Source of the DNA: Candidatus Margulisiibacteriota bacterium | Lineage (GTDB): Bacteria > Margulisbacteria > WOR-1 > O2-12-FULL-45-9 > XYB2-FULL-48-7 | Length of the DNA stretch: 50,732 nucleotides | Direction of reading: 5' to 3' | Assembly: GCA_028702315.1 (NCBI GenBank) | Contig: JAQVPA010000004.1 | Span: 1 to 50,732 of the forward strand | Shown: in pieces, positions 29,576 to 40,535 of the stretch | How positions within the stretch are numbered: position 1 is the stretch's first letter | How the letters are laid out: each line of letters begins with the position of its first letter | Notes under the pieces: generated by a model | Seen by the model: only the letters and a program-made list of their open reading frames with translations | What the model was told of the DNA's origin: nothing | The model's database searches: none | Translations under genes and position numbers: made by a program

Positions 29576-30426
29576 CGGCTGAGATATGCTTTGAGAATAC
29601 GGTCTTTCCCACCCAAATCTTTAATAACCTCTATCGCTTGATACCTATTAGTTTCTGCTACTAACTGGCGGACTTTTTTCCCCTGGTCAAACCCGATCTC
29701 AATTAACAGAGGGTTGTTAGGTTGATTGGTTGTTAGGTGGTTAGGTGCAATCTTGATGATCTTTTTAATATAATCTAATCCATCTTTTCCCCCGTCTAAA
29801 GCTTCCCTTGGCTCCCAATCTTTAACTTCAGGCTCAAGTGTTTCGATCACAGCCGAGGGAATGTAAGGCGGGTTGGAGACGATCAGATCGACTTGTTCCT
29901 TTAAAGGTTCGAATAGATCGCCTAGTATGAATTTACACCGATCGCTAACGCCATGATGTTCCGCGTTTCTTTGGGCGAGCTTCAAGGCGGCAGGCGATGA
30001 GTCGATGCCGATGACCGAGATATTCGGCAGCTGTTTAGCCAGACTGACGGCGATGCAGCCGGAGCCGGTGCCAATGTCAGCCACGGTAAAATGACTAATG
30101 ACTAATGACGAATGACTAAATAATGTAATAATATTTTCGACCAAAAGCTCAGTTTCAGGGCGAGGAATCAGGACTGAACGGTCGACAAAAAAATCTAAAC
30201 CGAAAAAAGGTTGAGTGCCGGTAATATAGGCGGTTGGTTCGTGTTTGGCGCGCCGGATAATTAATTCTTGGAAAAGGGGTGGAGTTTCGGCATCAAGCGT
30301 CAGCAATTTCGTTCGGGAGATACTGAGCGAATGAGCCAGCAGAATTTCGGCTTCGAGGCGGGAGTCTTCGATCTGGTGTTCTTGGAGATAGTTCTCAGCC
30401 CAGGCCAACGCTTCGGAAGTCTTCAT
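29572..30426 (-). CDS. prmC: release factor glutamine methyltransferase
   Basis: VLIPRPETELLVE, VADIGTGSGCIAVSLA, IVSNPPYI; adjacent to prfA. Confidence 0.93.
   Translation of the reverse strand: MKTSEALAWAENYLQEHQIEDSRLEAEILLAHSLSISRTKLLTLDAETPPLFQELIIRRAKHEPTAYITGTQPFFGLDFFVDRSVLIPRPETELLVENIITLFSHSSLVISHFTVADIGTGSGCIAVSLAKQLPNISVIGIDSSPAALKLAQRNAEHHGVSDRCKFILGDLFEPLKEQVDLIVSNPPYIPSAVIETLEPEVKDWEPREALDGGKDGLDYIKKIIKIAPNHLTTNQPNNPLLIEIGFDQGKKVRQLVAETNRYQAIEVIKDLGGKDRILKAYLSR
29713..29744 (-). repeat. octamer array (x4) inside prmC
   Basis: GTTGTTAG GTTGATTG GTTGTTAG GTGGTTAG. Confidence 0.8.
30091..30118 (-). repeat. heptamer array (x4) inside prmC
   Basis: ATGACTA ATGACTA ATGACGA ATGACTA. 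Confidence 0.85.
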
Positions 30427-31484
30427 TCCATCTTGGAAAGCTTGGCGGTCCGGTCAGCGGTCGCCAGCGCGTCGATCATCTCATCGATCTCGCCGTCGAG
30501 GAAATTATTAAGCTGGTGCATGGTAAAGCCGACCCGGTGGTCGGTTACCCGGCTCTGGGGGAAATTGTAGGTCCTGATCTTTTCCGAGCGGTCGCCGCTT
30601 CCGACCATGACCCGGCGGGCCGATTCTCTGGTCTTGCGCAGTTTCTCCTCTTCCACCTCGTAAATGCGCGAGCGGAGGAGTTTCATCGCCTTCTGCCGGT
30701 TCTGGAGCTGTGACCGTTCCTCGCGGCATTCAACCGCGGTCCCGGTCGGGATATGAATTATCCGGACAGCGGAGGAGACCTTATTAACGTTCTGGCCGCC
30801 GGCGCCGCCGGAGCGGAAAGCTTCAAACGTCAGGTCCTTTTCATCGATCTTAATGTCAACTTCTTCAACTTCGGGCAGCACAGCGACCGTGGCTGCCGAA
30901 GTGTGGATCCGGCCGCTCGCCTCGGTTTTGGGGACGCGCTGGACGCGATGAGTTCCGCCTTCATACTTTAAGCGGCTGTAGGCTCCTTTGCCGATCACAT
31001 TGAAAACCGCTTCCTTGTAACCGCCAAGGCCGGTTGGGTTGGCGTCGATCATTTCGGTTTTCCAGCCTTTTCTTTCGGCGTAGCGGAGGTACATTCGAAG
31101 CAGTTCGCCGGCAAAGAGGGCGGCCTCGTCGCCGCCGGTCCCGGCGCGGATCTCAATGATAATATTTTTGTCATCGAGCGGGTCTTTGGGGAGAAGGAGG
31201 ATTTCGAGTTCCGCTTCTAGTTTTTTCTTGAGTTCTTTCAGCTCGTCCATTTCCACTTCGGCCAGCTCTTTCATCCCTTCTTCTTCCAGCATCCCTTCGG
31301 TATCCTCGATCTCACGCAGGGTGTTTTTGTATTGGCGGTACTTCTCGACGACTTCGCGCAGGTCGCTCAGTTCTTTTGATGATTTTTGGAATAGGTTGCG
31401 GTCGGCGATAACTTCGGGGTTGCCCAGGCGTTGCTCGAGCTCCAGATACCTTTTTTCTACGTTGGCCAGTTTTTCTAAAAACAT
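30423..31484 (-). CDS. prfA: peptide chain release factor 1
   Basis: GGQ motif FRSGGAGGQNVNKVSSAVRI, EIRAGTGGDEAALFAGELLRMY, SDRSEKIRTYNFPQSRVTDHR-type. Confidence 0.96.
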   Translation of the reverse strand: MFLEKLANVEKRYLELEQRLGNPEVIADRNLFQKSSKELSDLREVVEKYRQYKNTLREIEDTEGMLEEEGMKELAEVEMDELKELKKKLEAELEILLLPKDPLDDKNIIIEIRAGTGGDEAALFAGELLRMYLRYAERKGWKTEMIDANPTGLGGYKEAVFNVIGKGAYSRLKYEGGTHRVQRVPKTEASGRIHTSAATVAVLPEVEEVDIKIDEKDLTFEAFRSGGAGGQNVNKVSSAVRIIHIPTGTAVECREERSQLQNRQKAMKLLRSRIYEVEEEKLRKTRESARRVMVGSGDRSEKIRTYNFPQSRVTDHRVGFTMHQLNNFLDGEIDEMIDALATADRTAKLSKME

Positions 31485-31507
31485 GGTGAGGGATAAAAGC
31501 GGCTGGG

Positions 31508-31771
31508 CTACTTCTTGCCGACGGTCTTTTTAGCTGGTTTTTTCTTCTTGACGGGCTTCTTGGCCTGTGGTGTGACGCCCGCGTATTTTTTCTTGAATTT
31601 CGAGACGCGGCCTTCGGCATCAAGCAGCTTTTGCTTGCCGGTAAAGAGCGGGTGGCAGGCCGAGCAGATATCGACGCGGATGTTCTGCCGAGTGGAACCG
31701 ATCTCAAAGGAGCCGCCACAGGCGCAGGTCGCCGTGGTCGTAAAATATTTAGGATGAATATTCTCTTTCAT
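31508..31771 (-). CDS. rpmE: ribosomal protein L31 with Lys-rich tail
   Basis: MKENIHPKYFTTTATCACGGSFEIGSTRQNIRVDICSACHPLFTGKQKLLDAEGRVSKF. Confidence 0.95.
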   Translation of the reverse strand: MKENIHPKYFTTTATCACGGSFEIGSTRQNIRVDICSACHPLFTGKQKLLDAEGRVSKFKKKYAGVTPQAKKPVKKKKPAKKTVGKK

Positions 31772-31941
31772 GTTTATCTATTTTATCATAGCTTAAGTTG
31801 GTTGGCAAGTTTACAGGAGTGGTGCAGGGGCAAGTGGTTGCGCTGTTTATGATATAATTATTTTAATGATGATCGGTGAATGGCCCAGGGGCTAATGGCT
31901 AGGATTGCTTGGGAAAATCTTTGGGGAGGATGACGGAATTA

Positions 31942-32757
31942 ATGGTCCAAAACATCGGCCTGATGATCACCAATAATGAAGAGGATTGCATCGCAGAAGT
32001 AATGAATGAGCACATCAAGTATTTTGATAAGATACTGGTGCTCGATGGCTCATCCGACCGGACCGAAGAGATACTCCGTAGTTATCCTCAGGTCAAGTAT
32101 TTTATAAAAGATAAAGACATTATAGATCGGCTTCCTAACCGAAAATTCGAGGACGGTGCGCGACAATTCCTGCTGGCCAAAGCGCAAGAGCTGTTCCCGA
32201 TCGAGGGCTGGTTTACACTGTTGCACGGCGATGAGATATTCCATGATGATCCTAATTGGGTGGCGACCGAAGCGGAGAAGGCGCGAGCGGAGAAGGTGAA
32301 CTGGTATGGCATGAATTATTTCTTGCATACTTCTGATCAAAGCAAAGATCTGGAGGCGATCAGCTCAGTTCAAGCACGCCTGCTCTGGTATGTGCCCGGA
32401 CATATTGAGATCCGCCAATTCCGGAACAAAAAAGGGATCAGCTATGACCTGGGGCAGCGGAACAACGTCCTGCCTCGCGGGCTTGGTTTAAGGATCTATA
32501 AATACTTCCCGATTTATAAGCATTATCCTTACCGTTCGGTGGCTCAGGTGCTGAGCAAACGGCGCCAGAACCTGGACTCGGGTTTTTCCGTCAGCTATGA
32601 CCGTTTTGCCGATGTCGCCAGTTGTTTTATTGATCTTCCTCCCGGCTACAAAGTGGCGCGCCGGTTCGATGGTTCTTTCCATGAGTTTGAGATCAAGGAT
32701 CAGGGGTGTCTGCTTTGGCGGGCGCTCCGCGGGTATTGCTATTTTGCTAAAGTATAA
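31942..32757 (+). CDS. GT2-like glycosyltransferase
   Basis: VQNIGLMITNNEEDCIAEVMNEHIKYFDKILVLDGSSDRTEEIL; start uncertain (31930/31942). Confidence 0.7.
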   Translation: MVQNIGLMITNNEEDCIAEVMNEHIKYFDKILVLDGSSDRTEEILRSYPQVKYFIKDKDIIDRLPNRKFEDGARQFLLAKAQELFPIEGWFTLLHGDEIFHDDPNWVATEAEKARAEKVNWYGMNYFLHTSDQSKDLEAISSVQARLLWYVPGHIEIRQFRNKKGISYDLGQRNNVLPRGLGLRIYKYFPIYKHYPYRSVAQVLSKRRQNLDSGFSVSYDRFADVASCFIDLPPGYKVARRFDGSFHEFEIKDQGCLLWRALRGYCYFAKV

Positions 32758-33946
32758 ACAGATCTTTATTTTATGTTTGCTGGCGATCGCTCTGTTCGCG
32801 ACAACCGCGCCGATCGGCCCCAACGATCTTTCCCGCTACTTGAGCATTGTCTCCCTTGCCAAAGGAGAGGGGCTGGTGATAGATCAGGGGTTGCAGCAGG
32901 CCGATACGATGGATAAGATCCTGATCAAAGGCCATTTTTACTCCGACAAACCCCCGTTGTTTGCGCTGACCTTTGCTCCGATTTATTATGGTGCCAGACT
33001 TTCGGGCATCGCCCTGGATAATAAATATCTTTACAAGCTGGCGATCCTTTTGATCATGGGGACGTTTTTTGCGCTGGCGATGACCCTTTTCTATAAAGAG
33101 TATGCCGCTCGTTTCCCTGAACTGCAGTGGCTGCTGCTGGGGTTGATCTTTGCTACGCCATATTATGTCTTTAATCGGGTGTTAATGAGTCATGCCCTGG
33201 TCGGCTCACTCCTTTATATCGCCTTTTATCTTATCAGAAAGAAAGAGGGTTCTTATTTCCCGCTTTGGGCCGGCTTATTGTCCGGTTTGGCCATTACCTA
33301 TGACAATGGGGCGGGGTTTCTCTTCTGCTCATTTATTCTTTATTTGTCGTGGAACAGAAGATGGCGGGACCTCGTTTTGCTGGTTGCGGCGTCACTGTTG
33401 CCCATTATTATTCATTTGCTGATCGTTTATCAGCTGAGCGGGAGCTGGCTTCCTTTGAACACGCATAGCGAATATTTTAATTATCCAGGGAGCTATTTTG
33501 CCAATGGTTCAGGTTCCGGGAACCTCAAATTTAGCGAGCCGTTCTCTTTGCTTGGTTATATGCTGGCTCTGCTTTTTATCTTCCCCTTTGGTTATCTTTC
33601 CAAGGGGCTGTTCCTGACCGCTCCGATCTTAATTTTTGCTTTTATCCAAATGGGGCGTGAGGCCAGAGCGGGTAAAGCGGCCGCGTTCACTCTGTTGATT
33701 GGGATATTGCTGCTGTTCTTCTATTATGCGTTAACTTCTAATAACCTGGCCGGCGGGGATTATGCTGTTCGCTGGTTCATTATCTTTATGCCGCTCTGTT
33801 TGCCTTATGTTGTAAAATACTATGCGGCTGGTGAAAATAAAAAGGGGTGGAGGGGCTGGTTCAATTTTGCGCTGATCGTTTCGCTCTTGATCTCCTTGCT
33901 TTATTCGTTTGTTTCTTGGTTGGGCGGGGTCACACCGCTCTTTTAA
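32744..33946 (+). CDS. multi-TM glycosyltransferase-like protein
   Basis: HFYSDKPPLFALTFAPIYY motif; start uncertain (TTG), ORF opens at 32597. Confidence 0.6.
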   Translation: MLKYKQIFILCLLAIALFATTAPIGPNDLSRYLSIVSLAKGEGLVIDQGLQQADTMDKILIKGHFYSDKPPLFALTFAPIYYGARLSGIALDNKYLYKLAILLIMGTFFALAMTLFYKEYAARFPELQWLLLGLIFATPYYVFNRVLMSHALVGSLLYIAFYLIRKKEGSYFPLWAGLLSGLAITYDNGAGFLFCSFILYLSWNRRWRDLVLLVAASLLPIIIHLLIVYQLSGSWLPLNTHSEYFNYPGSYFANGSGSGNLKFSEPFSLLGYMLALLFIFPFGYLSKGLFLTAPILIFAFIQMGREARAGKAAAFTLLIGILLLFFYYALTSNNLAGGDYAVRWFIIFMPLCLPYVVKYYAAGENKKGWRGWFNFALIVSLLISLLYSFVSWLGGVTPLF

Positions 33947-35037
33947 TACTTATTGATCGTTTCTATCACCCAGCTGGCCTCCTCATCGGTCAATTCCGGA
34001 TACATCGGGAGAGAGACGCAATGTTCGGCCAGATATTCAGCTTTGGGGAGAGAGCCTTGCTGATAGCCGAGATGGGCGAACGCTTTTTGTAGATGACAGG
34101 GGATAGGGTAATGGAGGGCTGTGGCGACCCCGGCTTTTTTCGAATGCTCAATGAAAGCCGTCCGATCTTCTGTCGTGACGACAAATAGATGATAAACCGA
34201 CTCGGCCCAGTCCGGCTGACTTTGCAGCTGGACCTTCGGGTTCTTGATCCCCGACTGATATTGACGAGCGATCGCTTGGCGTCGTTTATTCCAGTCATCA
34301 ATATATTTGAGTTTGACGGAAAGGATCGCCGCCTGGATCCCGTCCATCCGCATATTATAGCCGATCTCATCATGGTGATAGCGTTCACTGGAGCCGTGAT
34401 TGCGTAGTTTCTTGATCCGTTCAATATGATCGAGCCTGTTCGAGGCGACGGCTCCGCCTTCGCCGTAGGCCCCCAGGTTTTTTCCGGGATAGAAGCTGAA
34501 ACAGCCCAGCTCGCCGAGCCCTCCGACATATTTCCCTTTATAGCGGGCGCCGTGGGCCTGAGCGCAGTCTTCGACTAACGGGAGCTGATGTTCCTGCGCA
34601 AGCTGCTGCAGCGGGCCCAAATCAAACGGTTGGCCATAAAGGTGAACGCCGATGAATGCTTTGGTTTTAGGGGTGATCTTTCTTTTTACATCCTCAATAT
34701 CGATCTGCCAGGTATCTTCCCGGCAATCGACAAAGATGGGCGTGGCGTTGACGTAAGCGACTGCCCAGGCGGTGGCGATAAAAGTATTGGCAGGAATGAT
34801 CACCTCGTCCCCGGCCTTTATATCCAGGGTGAGCAGGGCCAGATGGAGAGCGGAAGTTCCGCTGTTAACGCCGGCCACCGCGGGAAAAGAGTAGTGTTTG
34901 GCAAAATCGGCCTCAAACAACTCAACATAATGGCCGCCGGAAAAAGCGGTTTCGGCGCAGACCAGGGCGATCGCCTGATCGATCTCGGTTTTTAAGGCCT
35001 TATATTGTTTTTTGAGATCATGAAAAGGGACTTTCAT
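33943..35037 (-). CDS. DegT/DnrJ/EryC1/StrS aminotransferase
   Basis: [55 protein letters not shown]. Confidence 0.93.
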   Translation of the reverse strand: MKVPFHDLKKQYKALKTEIDQAIALVCAETAFSGGHYVELFEADFAKHYSFPAVAGVNSGTSALHLALLTLDIKAGDEVIIPANTFIATAWAVAYVNATPIFVDCREDTWQIDIEDVKRKITPKTKAFIGVHLYGQPFDLGPLQQLAQEHQLPLVEDCAQAHGARYKGKYVGGLGELGCFSFYPGKNLGAYGEGGAVASNRLDHIERIKKLRNHGSSERYHHDEIGYNMRMDGIQAAILSVKLKYIDDWNKRRQAIARQYQSGIKNPKVQLQSQPDWAESVYHLFVVTTEDRTAFIEHSKKAGVATALHYPIPCHLQKAFAHLGYQQGSLPKAEYLAEHCVSLPMYPELTDEEASWVIETINKY

Positions 35038-35531
35038 TTTTTGGCTCCAAACTTGAGCGGTCGGGCGGGGTTACCGGCGACGACGGCACCGGCAGGGACA
35101 TCTTTGGTGACGACTGAGCCGGCCCCGACCACGGCATTGGCCCCGATCTTGATCCCGCAAAGGATCGTCGCACTAGTCCCGATGGAGGCACCTTGACCGA
35201 CCTCGGTTTTTACTACCTCCCAGTCGGCTTCGTTTTGCAAGGTGCCGTCGGGATTGACCGCTTTAGGATACTTGTCATTGATGAACGAGACATTGTGGCC
35301 GACAAAAACCCCATCGGCGATATCCACCCCTTCGCAAATAAAAGTGTGGCTGGATATCTTGCAGTTCTTACCGATACGCGCGTTCTTCTGGATCTCGACG
35401 AACGAACCGATCTTGCTCCCGTCCCCAATGGAACAGCCATAAGCGTTAACAAAATTGAAGATATTAACGTTCTCTCCGACCAGGACATTTTTCAATGATC
35501 GCCTGGCGTCATCAATATTGAGCTCTTTCAT
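35034..35531 (-). CDS. left-handed beta-helix N-acetyltransferase (WbpD-like)
   Basis: Hexapeptide repeats [26 protein letters not shown]...[44 protein letters not shown]. Confidence 0.9.
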   Translation of the reverse strand: MKELNIDDARRSLKNVLVGENVNIFNFVNAYGCSIGDGSKIGSFVEIQKNARIGKNCKISSHTFICEGVDIADGVFVGHNVSFINDKYPKAVNPDGTLQNEADWEVVKTEVGQGASIGTSATILCGIKIGANAVVGAGSVVTKDVPAGAVVAGNPARPLKFGAKK

Positions 35532-36532
35532 GACAGCTTGACCTCTTGCCCGTGGTTCTTGAGCGATTTTTCCGCCGACTCTAGAATGCGGACAACGGCC
35601 AGACCCTTCTGGGCGTCGGCCAGGGGGGCTTTCCCGGTGGTTATCGCGGCGAGAAAATCCTTGGCTAATGCGCTCAAGGCTTCGGTCTGTTCGATCTTGG
35701 GGATGTAAATATCCCCAACGCGATAATCGATCAGTAAGTTTTGGCTTTCACTCGCTTTAAACCCGGTATCATAGACCCGGACCTTTTCGGTCGGCTCCAG
35801 ATCATCATAGACCACCATTTTTTTGGTGCCGGCGATCAGGGTCTTTCTGATCTTGACCGGTGAGGACCAGGAGAGGGTGAAGTGGGCGATCATCGCGCTC
35901 TGGTAGTTCAAGGTTAGATAAGCCAGATTTTCCACTTTATTATCAGTGTGGGAAACTCCGGTGGCAATGACACTGGCGGGGGCTTCATCGACCAGATAGC
36001 TCAGGATGGAGAGATCATGCGGCGCCAGATCCCCGATGACATTAATATCGTGCTGAAAAAGCCCCAGATTGATCCTGGTGGAGTCAAAATACTGAATTTT
36101 GCCGAGCTGATCGCTCTTGATCATCTCTTTGATCTTTTTGACCGCGCCGGTGTACAAGAAAGTGTGATCGACCATCAGCACCCGGCCTTGTTTTTTTGCG
36201 AGGGCGATAAGTTCTTCCGCTTCCGAGACCAGTCGGGTCATCGGTTTTTCTACAAGGACATGCTTCCCTTTAACCAGCGCTTTTTGGGCGAACTGGAAAT
36301 GAGTGGACACCGGAGAGGCGATAACGACCGCGTCGATCTCGGCGTCATCCAGAACGGTTTCCAGCTTGTCGGTGGTGTTCACGGAAGGATATAATTTTTT
36401 GGCCGCGGCTAATCTGGCCGGGCTGAGATCGACAATATATTTTACTTGGCAACCATCAAGGGCAAAGAAATTCCTGGCCAGATTGGGCCCCCAATATCCA
36501 AACCCGATTATTCCGATCTTAACTGTTTTCAT
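35528..36532 (-). CDS. Gfo/Idh/MocA oxidoreductase (WbpB-like)
   Basis: [35 protein letters not shown]. Confidence 0.9.
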   Translation of the reverse strand: MKTVKIGIIGFGYWGPNLARNFFALDGCQVKYIVDLSPARLAAAKKLYPSVNTTDKLETVLDDAEIDAVVIASPVSTHFQFAQKALVKGKHVLVEKPMTRLVSEAEELIALAKKQGRVLMVDHTFLYTGAVKKIKEMIKSDQLGKIQYFDSTRINLGLFQHDINVIGDLAPHDLSILSYLVDEAPASVIATGVSHTDNKVENLAYLTLNYQSAMIAHFTLSWSSPVKIRKTLIAGTKKMVVYDDLEPTEKVRVYDTGFKASESQNLLIDYRVGDIYIPKIEQTEALSALAKDFLAAITTGKAPLADAQKGLAVVRILESAEKSLKNHGQEVKLS

Positions 36533-37347
36533 GATTGTTTCACCTCATTCATTAATGGCGTACTAAGCAATTGCTGTTTTTTCCCTTTGAGCGCTACCAA
36601 GGTGACCCGATCACGCGGCTCTTTGGCATCCGGCGGAAATAACGAACCGTAAACGGAAGTAAAACCGACGTTGGCCAGCAAGTTGATCAGCGACTCTCGC
36701 GTGGGCCAGAAACTCTTAACATTATCCAAGGAGGCCCAGAGCGCTTTTTTTCTCTTTTCTAGGCTGGACCAGGGGGTGTGTTCCCGGAAATATTTCCCCT
36801 GATATTTTTGCCCTTTAAAGCCAACAGTTTTTTTGGCGGAGAGACTGATGTGGGTGTCGATAATGGCCAACCCGGTACAGACCTCGGAGATCTTTTCCAG
36901 AAAATAAAAAACATCCGGCTCGTCGAGGTGATAGAGGATCCCCAGGCATAACACCACATCAAAAGAGCCATACTTGCTCTGACTGAGATTGCGGACGTCA
37001 TCCAGGAAAAAATCAAGATTGTTAAGTCCAAAAGCTTCTTTGGCAAAACGGGCTTTTTCGAGGTTGGCTTCCCGTCCTTCGATCCCTACGACCTTGGCTC
37101 CCTGGCGGGCCAATTCCACGGAGTAGAGCCCTTCCAGGCAGGCCAGGTCCAAAACGCGCAATTGGTTCAAAGGTTTTTGGGTGGCGTCAGCGATGATCTG
37201 GATGTTGCGTTTCAGCTTGATCTCATCGCCGGTGATCTTTTCGCCGATGGTGTAGAGGTTGCCAGGCAATTGAATGTTATGGCCGGTCCAAGGACCGTAT
37301 TTTTTTATCAGTTCCGCTTTTTTCTGTTCGAGCAATTGCCGGTCCAT
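36529..37347 (-). CDS. class I SAM methyltransferase
   Basis: LRVLDLACLEGLYSVELARQGAKVVGIEGREANLEKARF. Confidence 0.83.
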   Translation of the reverse strand: MDRQLLEQKKAELIKKYGPWTGHNIQLPGNLYTIGEKITGDEIKLKRNIQIIADATQKPLNQLRVLDLACLEGLYSVELARQGAKVVGIEGREANLEKARFAKEAFGLNNLDFFLDDVRNLSQSKYGSFDVVLCLGILYHLDEPDVFYFLEKISEVCTGLAIIDTHISLSAKKTVGFKGQKYQGKYFREHTPWSSLEKRKKALWASLDNVKSFWPTRESLINLLANVGFTSVYGSLFPPDAKEPRDRVTLVALKGKKQQLLSTPLMNEVKQS

Positions 37348-37349
37348 GC

Positions 37350-38459
37350 TTACCTCCTCATCCCTAGTTTCTCTAAGCTTAACTCCAGAGCCTTATTATA
37401 TATGGTGTCAAAATAATAATCCTCTTTTATTTTAGCGCAATTCGCGGCCATTTGCTGGCGCATTTCGTCGTTTTCGACCAGTTGCCGCATGGGGGCGGTC
37501 ATGTCATAAGTCGGGCTGACCAGGCCGATGCGCGACTGGGTGATAAGTTCGGCAATATTTTTGACATTCGTGGAAATGATCGGCAGGCCGCAGGTAATAT
37601 AGAGCGAGAGTTTGACCGGATGGGCGATCGCCCAGTATTTTTCGTTCGGGTCATAAGTGAGCAGGCCCACCTGGCAGGATTTGACGATCGCTTCACAGGA
37701 CTGGGAGTCCAAACTTCCCAAATAGTGAATGCGCGGGTCGTTGAGCTCTTTCAGGAACTTCTTCAACCATTTGGCATAGGGGCCGAGCAGGTACAGTTCC
37801 GCGGGGCGGGTCGTTTTTAATCTATTAAATGATCCGATCATTTCTTTGATCCCGGTCAGAAAGAAAGCACCGGCAAAGACAAGCCTGATCTTCCCTTCAT
37901 CGGGCAGAGAGGGGCCTATCTTGGAACGGGCGTTGCCGTTGGGAGCGGCGACAAATTTATTTTCCGCGAGGCCATAGAGCTCACTCATGATCTTGGCCTG
38001 GTTCTTGGTGATCACCCAGATGACATCCGCGATGTCAAATAGCCGTTTCTCCATGATCTTGCGACGTTCCAGCAACTTGGGTGGGAGAGGCCATTTACTA
38101 AGATAGGCTTCACTGATGCTGGGGACATCATCAACGTCCAAGATGATCTTTTTGTGGTAACGAAGTGCCAGCCTTTTGACCAGTTTGATGAAAATATTGA
38201 AAAAGAAATAATTAATGATGTTAGTGTCGAAAAAGGGGAGATTGGGATAACTAAAAAGGATGATCTTGTTCTTGGTGAAACGGACCTTGGCCAGAATGAG
38301 CAACAGACCAGAAACATAATCAAAACAGCGGCGCGAGGGAACAAAGACAGTGCCGCCAGGCAGGCTGTTCACAAAAGCGACGAGGCTCCGCACTCGGACA
38401 AAGGAACCCTGATTGGCCTGGCTTTTGAACGGAACATGGTGGGGAATAAATGTGATCAT
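37350..38459 (-). CDS. glycosyltransferase (GT4-like)
   Basis: GT-B pattern: DVIWVITKNQAKIMSELYG, IRLVFAGAFFLTGI, YLGSLDSQSCEAIVKSCQVGLL. Confidence 0.75.
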   Translation of the reverse strand: MITFIPHHVPFKSQANQGSFVRVRSLVAFVNSLPGGTVFVPSRRCFDYVSGLLLILAKVRFTKNKIILFSYPNLPFFDTNIINYFFFNIFIKLVKRLALRYHKKIILDVDDVPSISEAYLSKWPLPPKLLERRKIMEKRLFDIADVIWVITKNQAKIMSELYGLAENKFVAAPNGNARSKIGPSLPDEGKIRLVFAGAFFLTGIKEMIGSFNRLKTTRPAELYLLGPYAKWLKKFLKELNDPRIHYLGSLDSQSCEAIVKSCQVGLLTYDPNEKYWAIAHPVKLSLYITCGLPIISTNVKNIAELITQSRIGLVSPTYDMTAPMRQLVENDEMRQQMAANCAKIKEDYYFDTIYNKALELSLEKLGMRR

Positions 38460-39613
38460 TTCCGCAATACCTCCTGAAAGATCTGATCCAGCTGAGCGAC
38501 AACCGCCGGATAGCTGAAGTGGTCTTTGGCATATTGGGCGATCTTGGCTGATGAATAAGTAGTGTGGCTGTCTAACATCTTGTTGAGCGCTCCCTCTAGC
38601 GCGACCGGATCCTTTGGCGGGACTAACAAGCCTCTCTCTTCATTGACCAGGGCAGGGATGTTGCCCACTCGGGTCGCGACGATCGGTTTGCCGCAAGCCA
38701 TCGCTTCGATAAAAACCACGCCAAACGTTTCCATCCAGCTCGGCAGGGTAAAAAATGCGCACTCCCGCATGAACTGGGCGATCTCTTGTTTTGACTTCAA
38801 TCCGTGAAATTTAACGAATCGCTCCAATTGGTACTCGGTGACCATGTCTTCCAGCGCTTTGCGGCCGATCCCATCTCCGACAATATCAAGAATAAAATCC
38901 TGCCGTTTCGCTTTGAGGCGGCAGATCGCTTTTAATAGTTCGGCAACCCCCTTGACCGGCATTAACAAAGAGACGGTTAATATCCTCTTAAGCTGAGTTG
39001 CCGGCCGATCGTGTGCTGGGGCGGGATAGAAGATGTTGGTATCCACCACATTGGGGACAACGGTTATGTTAACTTGTGGAGCGAACTGTTCCAGTTCTTT
39101 TTTTAAGGCATTACTGACTGGCAGGATCCGTAAGAATTTTGGGAGATAGTGCTGCGCAAATAACTTGAATTCCGGGGTCAGCTCTTGGTGGTCAAGGAGT
39201 TCCAGTGAATGTTCGGACAGTAGCACGGGAGCGCCGGTTAGTTTACCGATCGCCAGGGCCGAGGGGGCGGAGCGATAAACATGGGCGTTAATGATGTCCG
39301 GGCGGTAGGTTGGTGCCAGGACTTTTTTATATATTCTTTTGATCCACCAATTGAACAAGGCGGTTTCCAGTATACCCGGTAGGGGGAACCAATCCCGATA
39401 CCTTACCCGCACCACTTTCAGTCCGGGTGTTTCCTCTATTTGGACTTCATAAAAGCCCTTAAGCGGGCGGGGTGAGGGATAGGCAAATAAGACGGTGACC
39501 TGGTGTTGCGCGCTGAGTGCTTTAGCGAGTTCTTCCACAAAGACGCCGGATTTGGGGTGAGCTTCCGAGGGGTACCATTTGGTGATGATCAGGATATTCA
39601 GTTGTCCCATCAC
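38456..39613 (-). CDS. glycosyltransferase family 4
   Basis: KWYPSEAHPKSGVFVEELAKAL, PNVVDTNIFYP, LPSWMETFGVVFIEAMACGKPIVATRVGNIPALV. Confidence 0.92.
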   Translation of the reverse strand: MMGQLNILIITKWYPSEAHPKSGVFVEELAKALSAQHQVTVLFAYPSPRPLKGFYEVQIEETPGLKVVRVRYRDWFPLPGILETALFNWWIKRIYKKVLAPTYRPDIINAHVYRSAPSALAIGKLTGAPVLLSEHSLELLDHQELTPEFKLFAQHYLPKFLRILPVSNALKKELEQFAPQVNITVVPNVVDTNIFYPAPAHDRPATQLKRILTVSLLMPVKGVAELLKAICRLKAKRQDFILDIVGDGIGRKALEDMVTEYQLERFVKFHGLKSKQEIAQFMRECAFFTLPSWMETFGVVFIEAMACGKPIVATRVGNIPALVNEERGLLVPPKDPVALEGALNKMLDSHTTYSSAKIAQYAKDHFSYPAVVAQLDQIFQEVLRK

Positions 39614-40527
39614 TAGATTGACCCTAATATTTGACCGATGGTGCTGAGGTTGTCCGACAAACCAAAAGTGGCCGCGTTGACCGTTTTAAAAACAAAATGG
39701 CGTTGTTCAAAGCAATAAATATCCCACGGAGCGAGTTGATGCCCGGTCATCCGGGCCAGGCCCTTAACCAGCGGGAGAGAGATCGGCAGCTGAAAATAAA
39801 CCGGAACATGATAATAGGCGCAGACGGCGCGCAAAAATTGGCTGGCTGTTGTGGGCGCATTGCCGACGATCAGCTCTTTTTCCTTGATTTCATGGTCCAA
39901 TAAATATCCGGTTATCAGGGCCAGATCTCTGGCGTGGATATAATGGAATGAGGCGTCGATGGTGAACAAGCTGATCAGAGGGAGCCATTTTTTCAGGTCC
40001 ATGATCCCTTGGGTGGCGTGTGAGTAGGGGTGCCGGTTATCGCCACCCAAAACCCAGGTGGGGAAAATTGTCGTGACTTTTGGATAGATCTTTAAACTGG
40101 GCAGGTTCTTGTGCAGCCGGTATTTGCTGCGGATATAATGGGTGCCGCAAGTTTCGGCTTTGGCTGTTGGCTGGCCGTCCGGTCCCAGAATGCTGGCGGT
40201 AGAGAAATAGATCACTTTTTGGCAACGTTCCGGATCGAGTGCCCGGAAAAGATCAAGTGTCCACTCATAGTTTTCCGCCGCGCTACCCCAGGCGGCGGCA
40301 ACGTGAATAATGTAGTCCATCTCTTTTATGATAGCGGCTAAGTTCTCAATATTTCTAAGGTCTTCCTGGATCACCTTGACGTTGGCAAAGGCGGCCGAAT
40401 CATATCTTAATTTGCTCGGATCCCTGACCAACAGATAAAGAGAGTATTCCGGGTTGTTAACTAACGCGTCAAATAGGTAATGGCCAACACAGCCAGAGGC
40501 CCCGGTAATAAAGATATTTGTTGCCAT
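39613..40527 (-). CDS. NAD-dependent epimerase/dehydratase (SDR)
   Basis: IFITGASGCVGHYLFDALV, YFSTASILGPDGQ. Confidence 0.85.
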   Translation of the reverse strand: MATNIFITGASGCVGHYLFDALVNNPEYSLYLLVRDPSKLRYDSAAFANVKVIQEDLRNIENLAAIIKEMDYIIHVAAAWGSAAENYEWTLDLFRALDPERCQKVIYFSTASILGPDGQPTAKAETCGTHYIRSKYRLHKNLPSLKIYPKVTTIFPTWVLGGDNRHPYSHATQGIMDLKKWLPLISLFTIDASFHYIHARDLALITGYLLDHEIKEKELIVGNAPTTASQFLRAVCAYYHVPVYFQLPISLPLVKGLARMTGHQLAPWDIYCFEQRHFVFKTVNAATFGLSDNLSTIGQILGSI

Positions 40528-40535
40528 TTAGAGAA

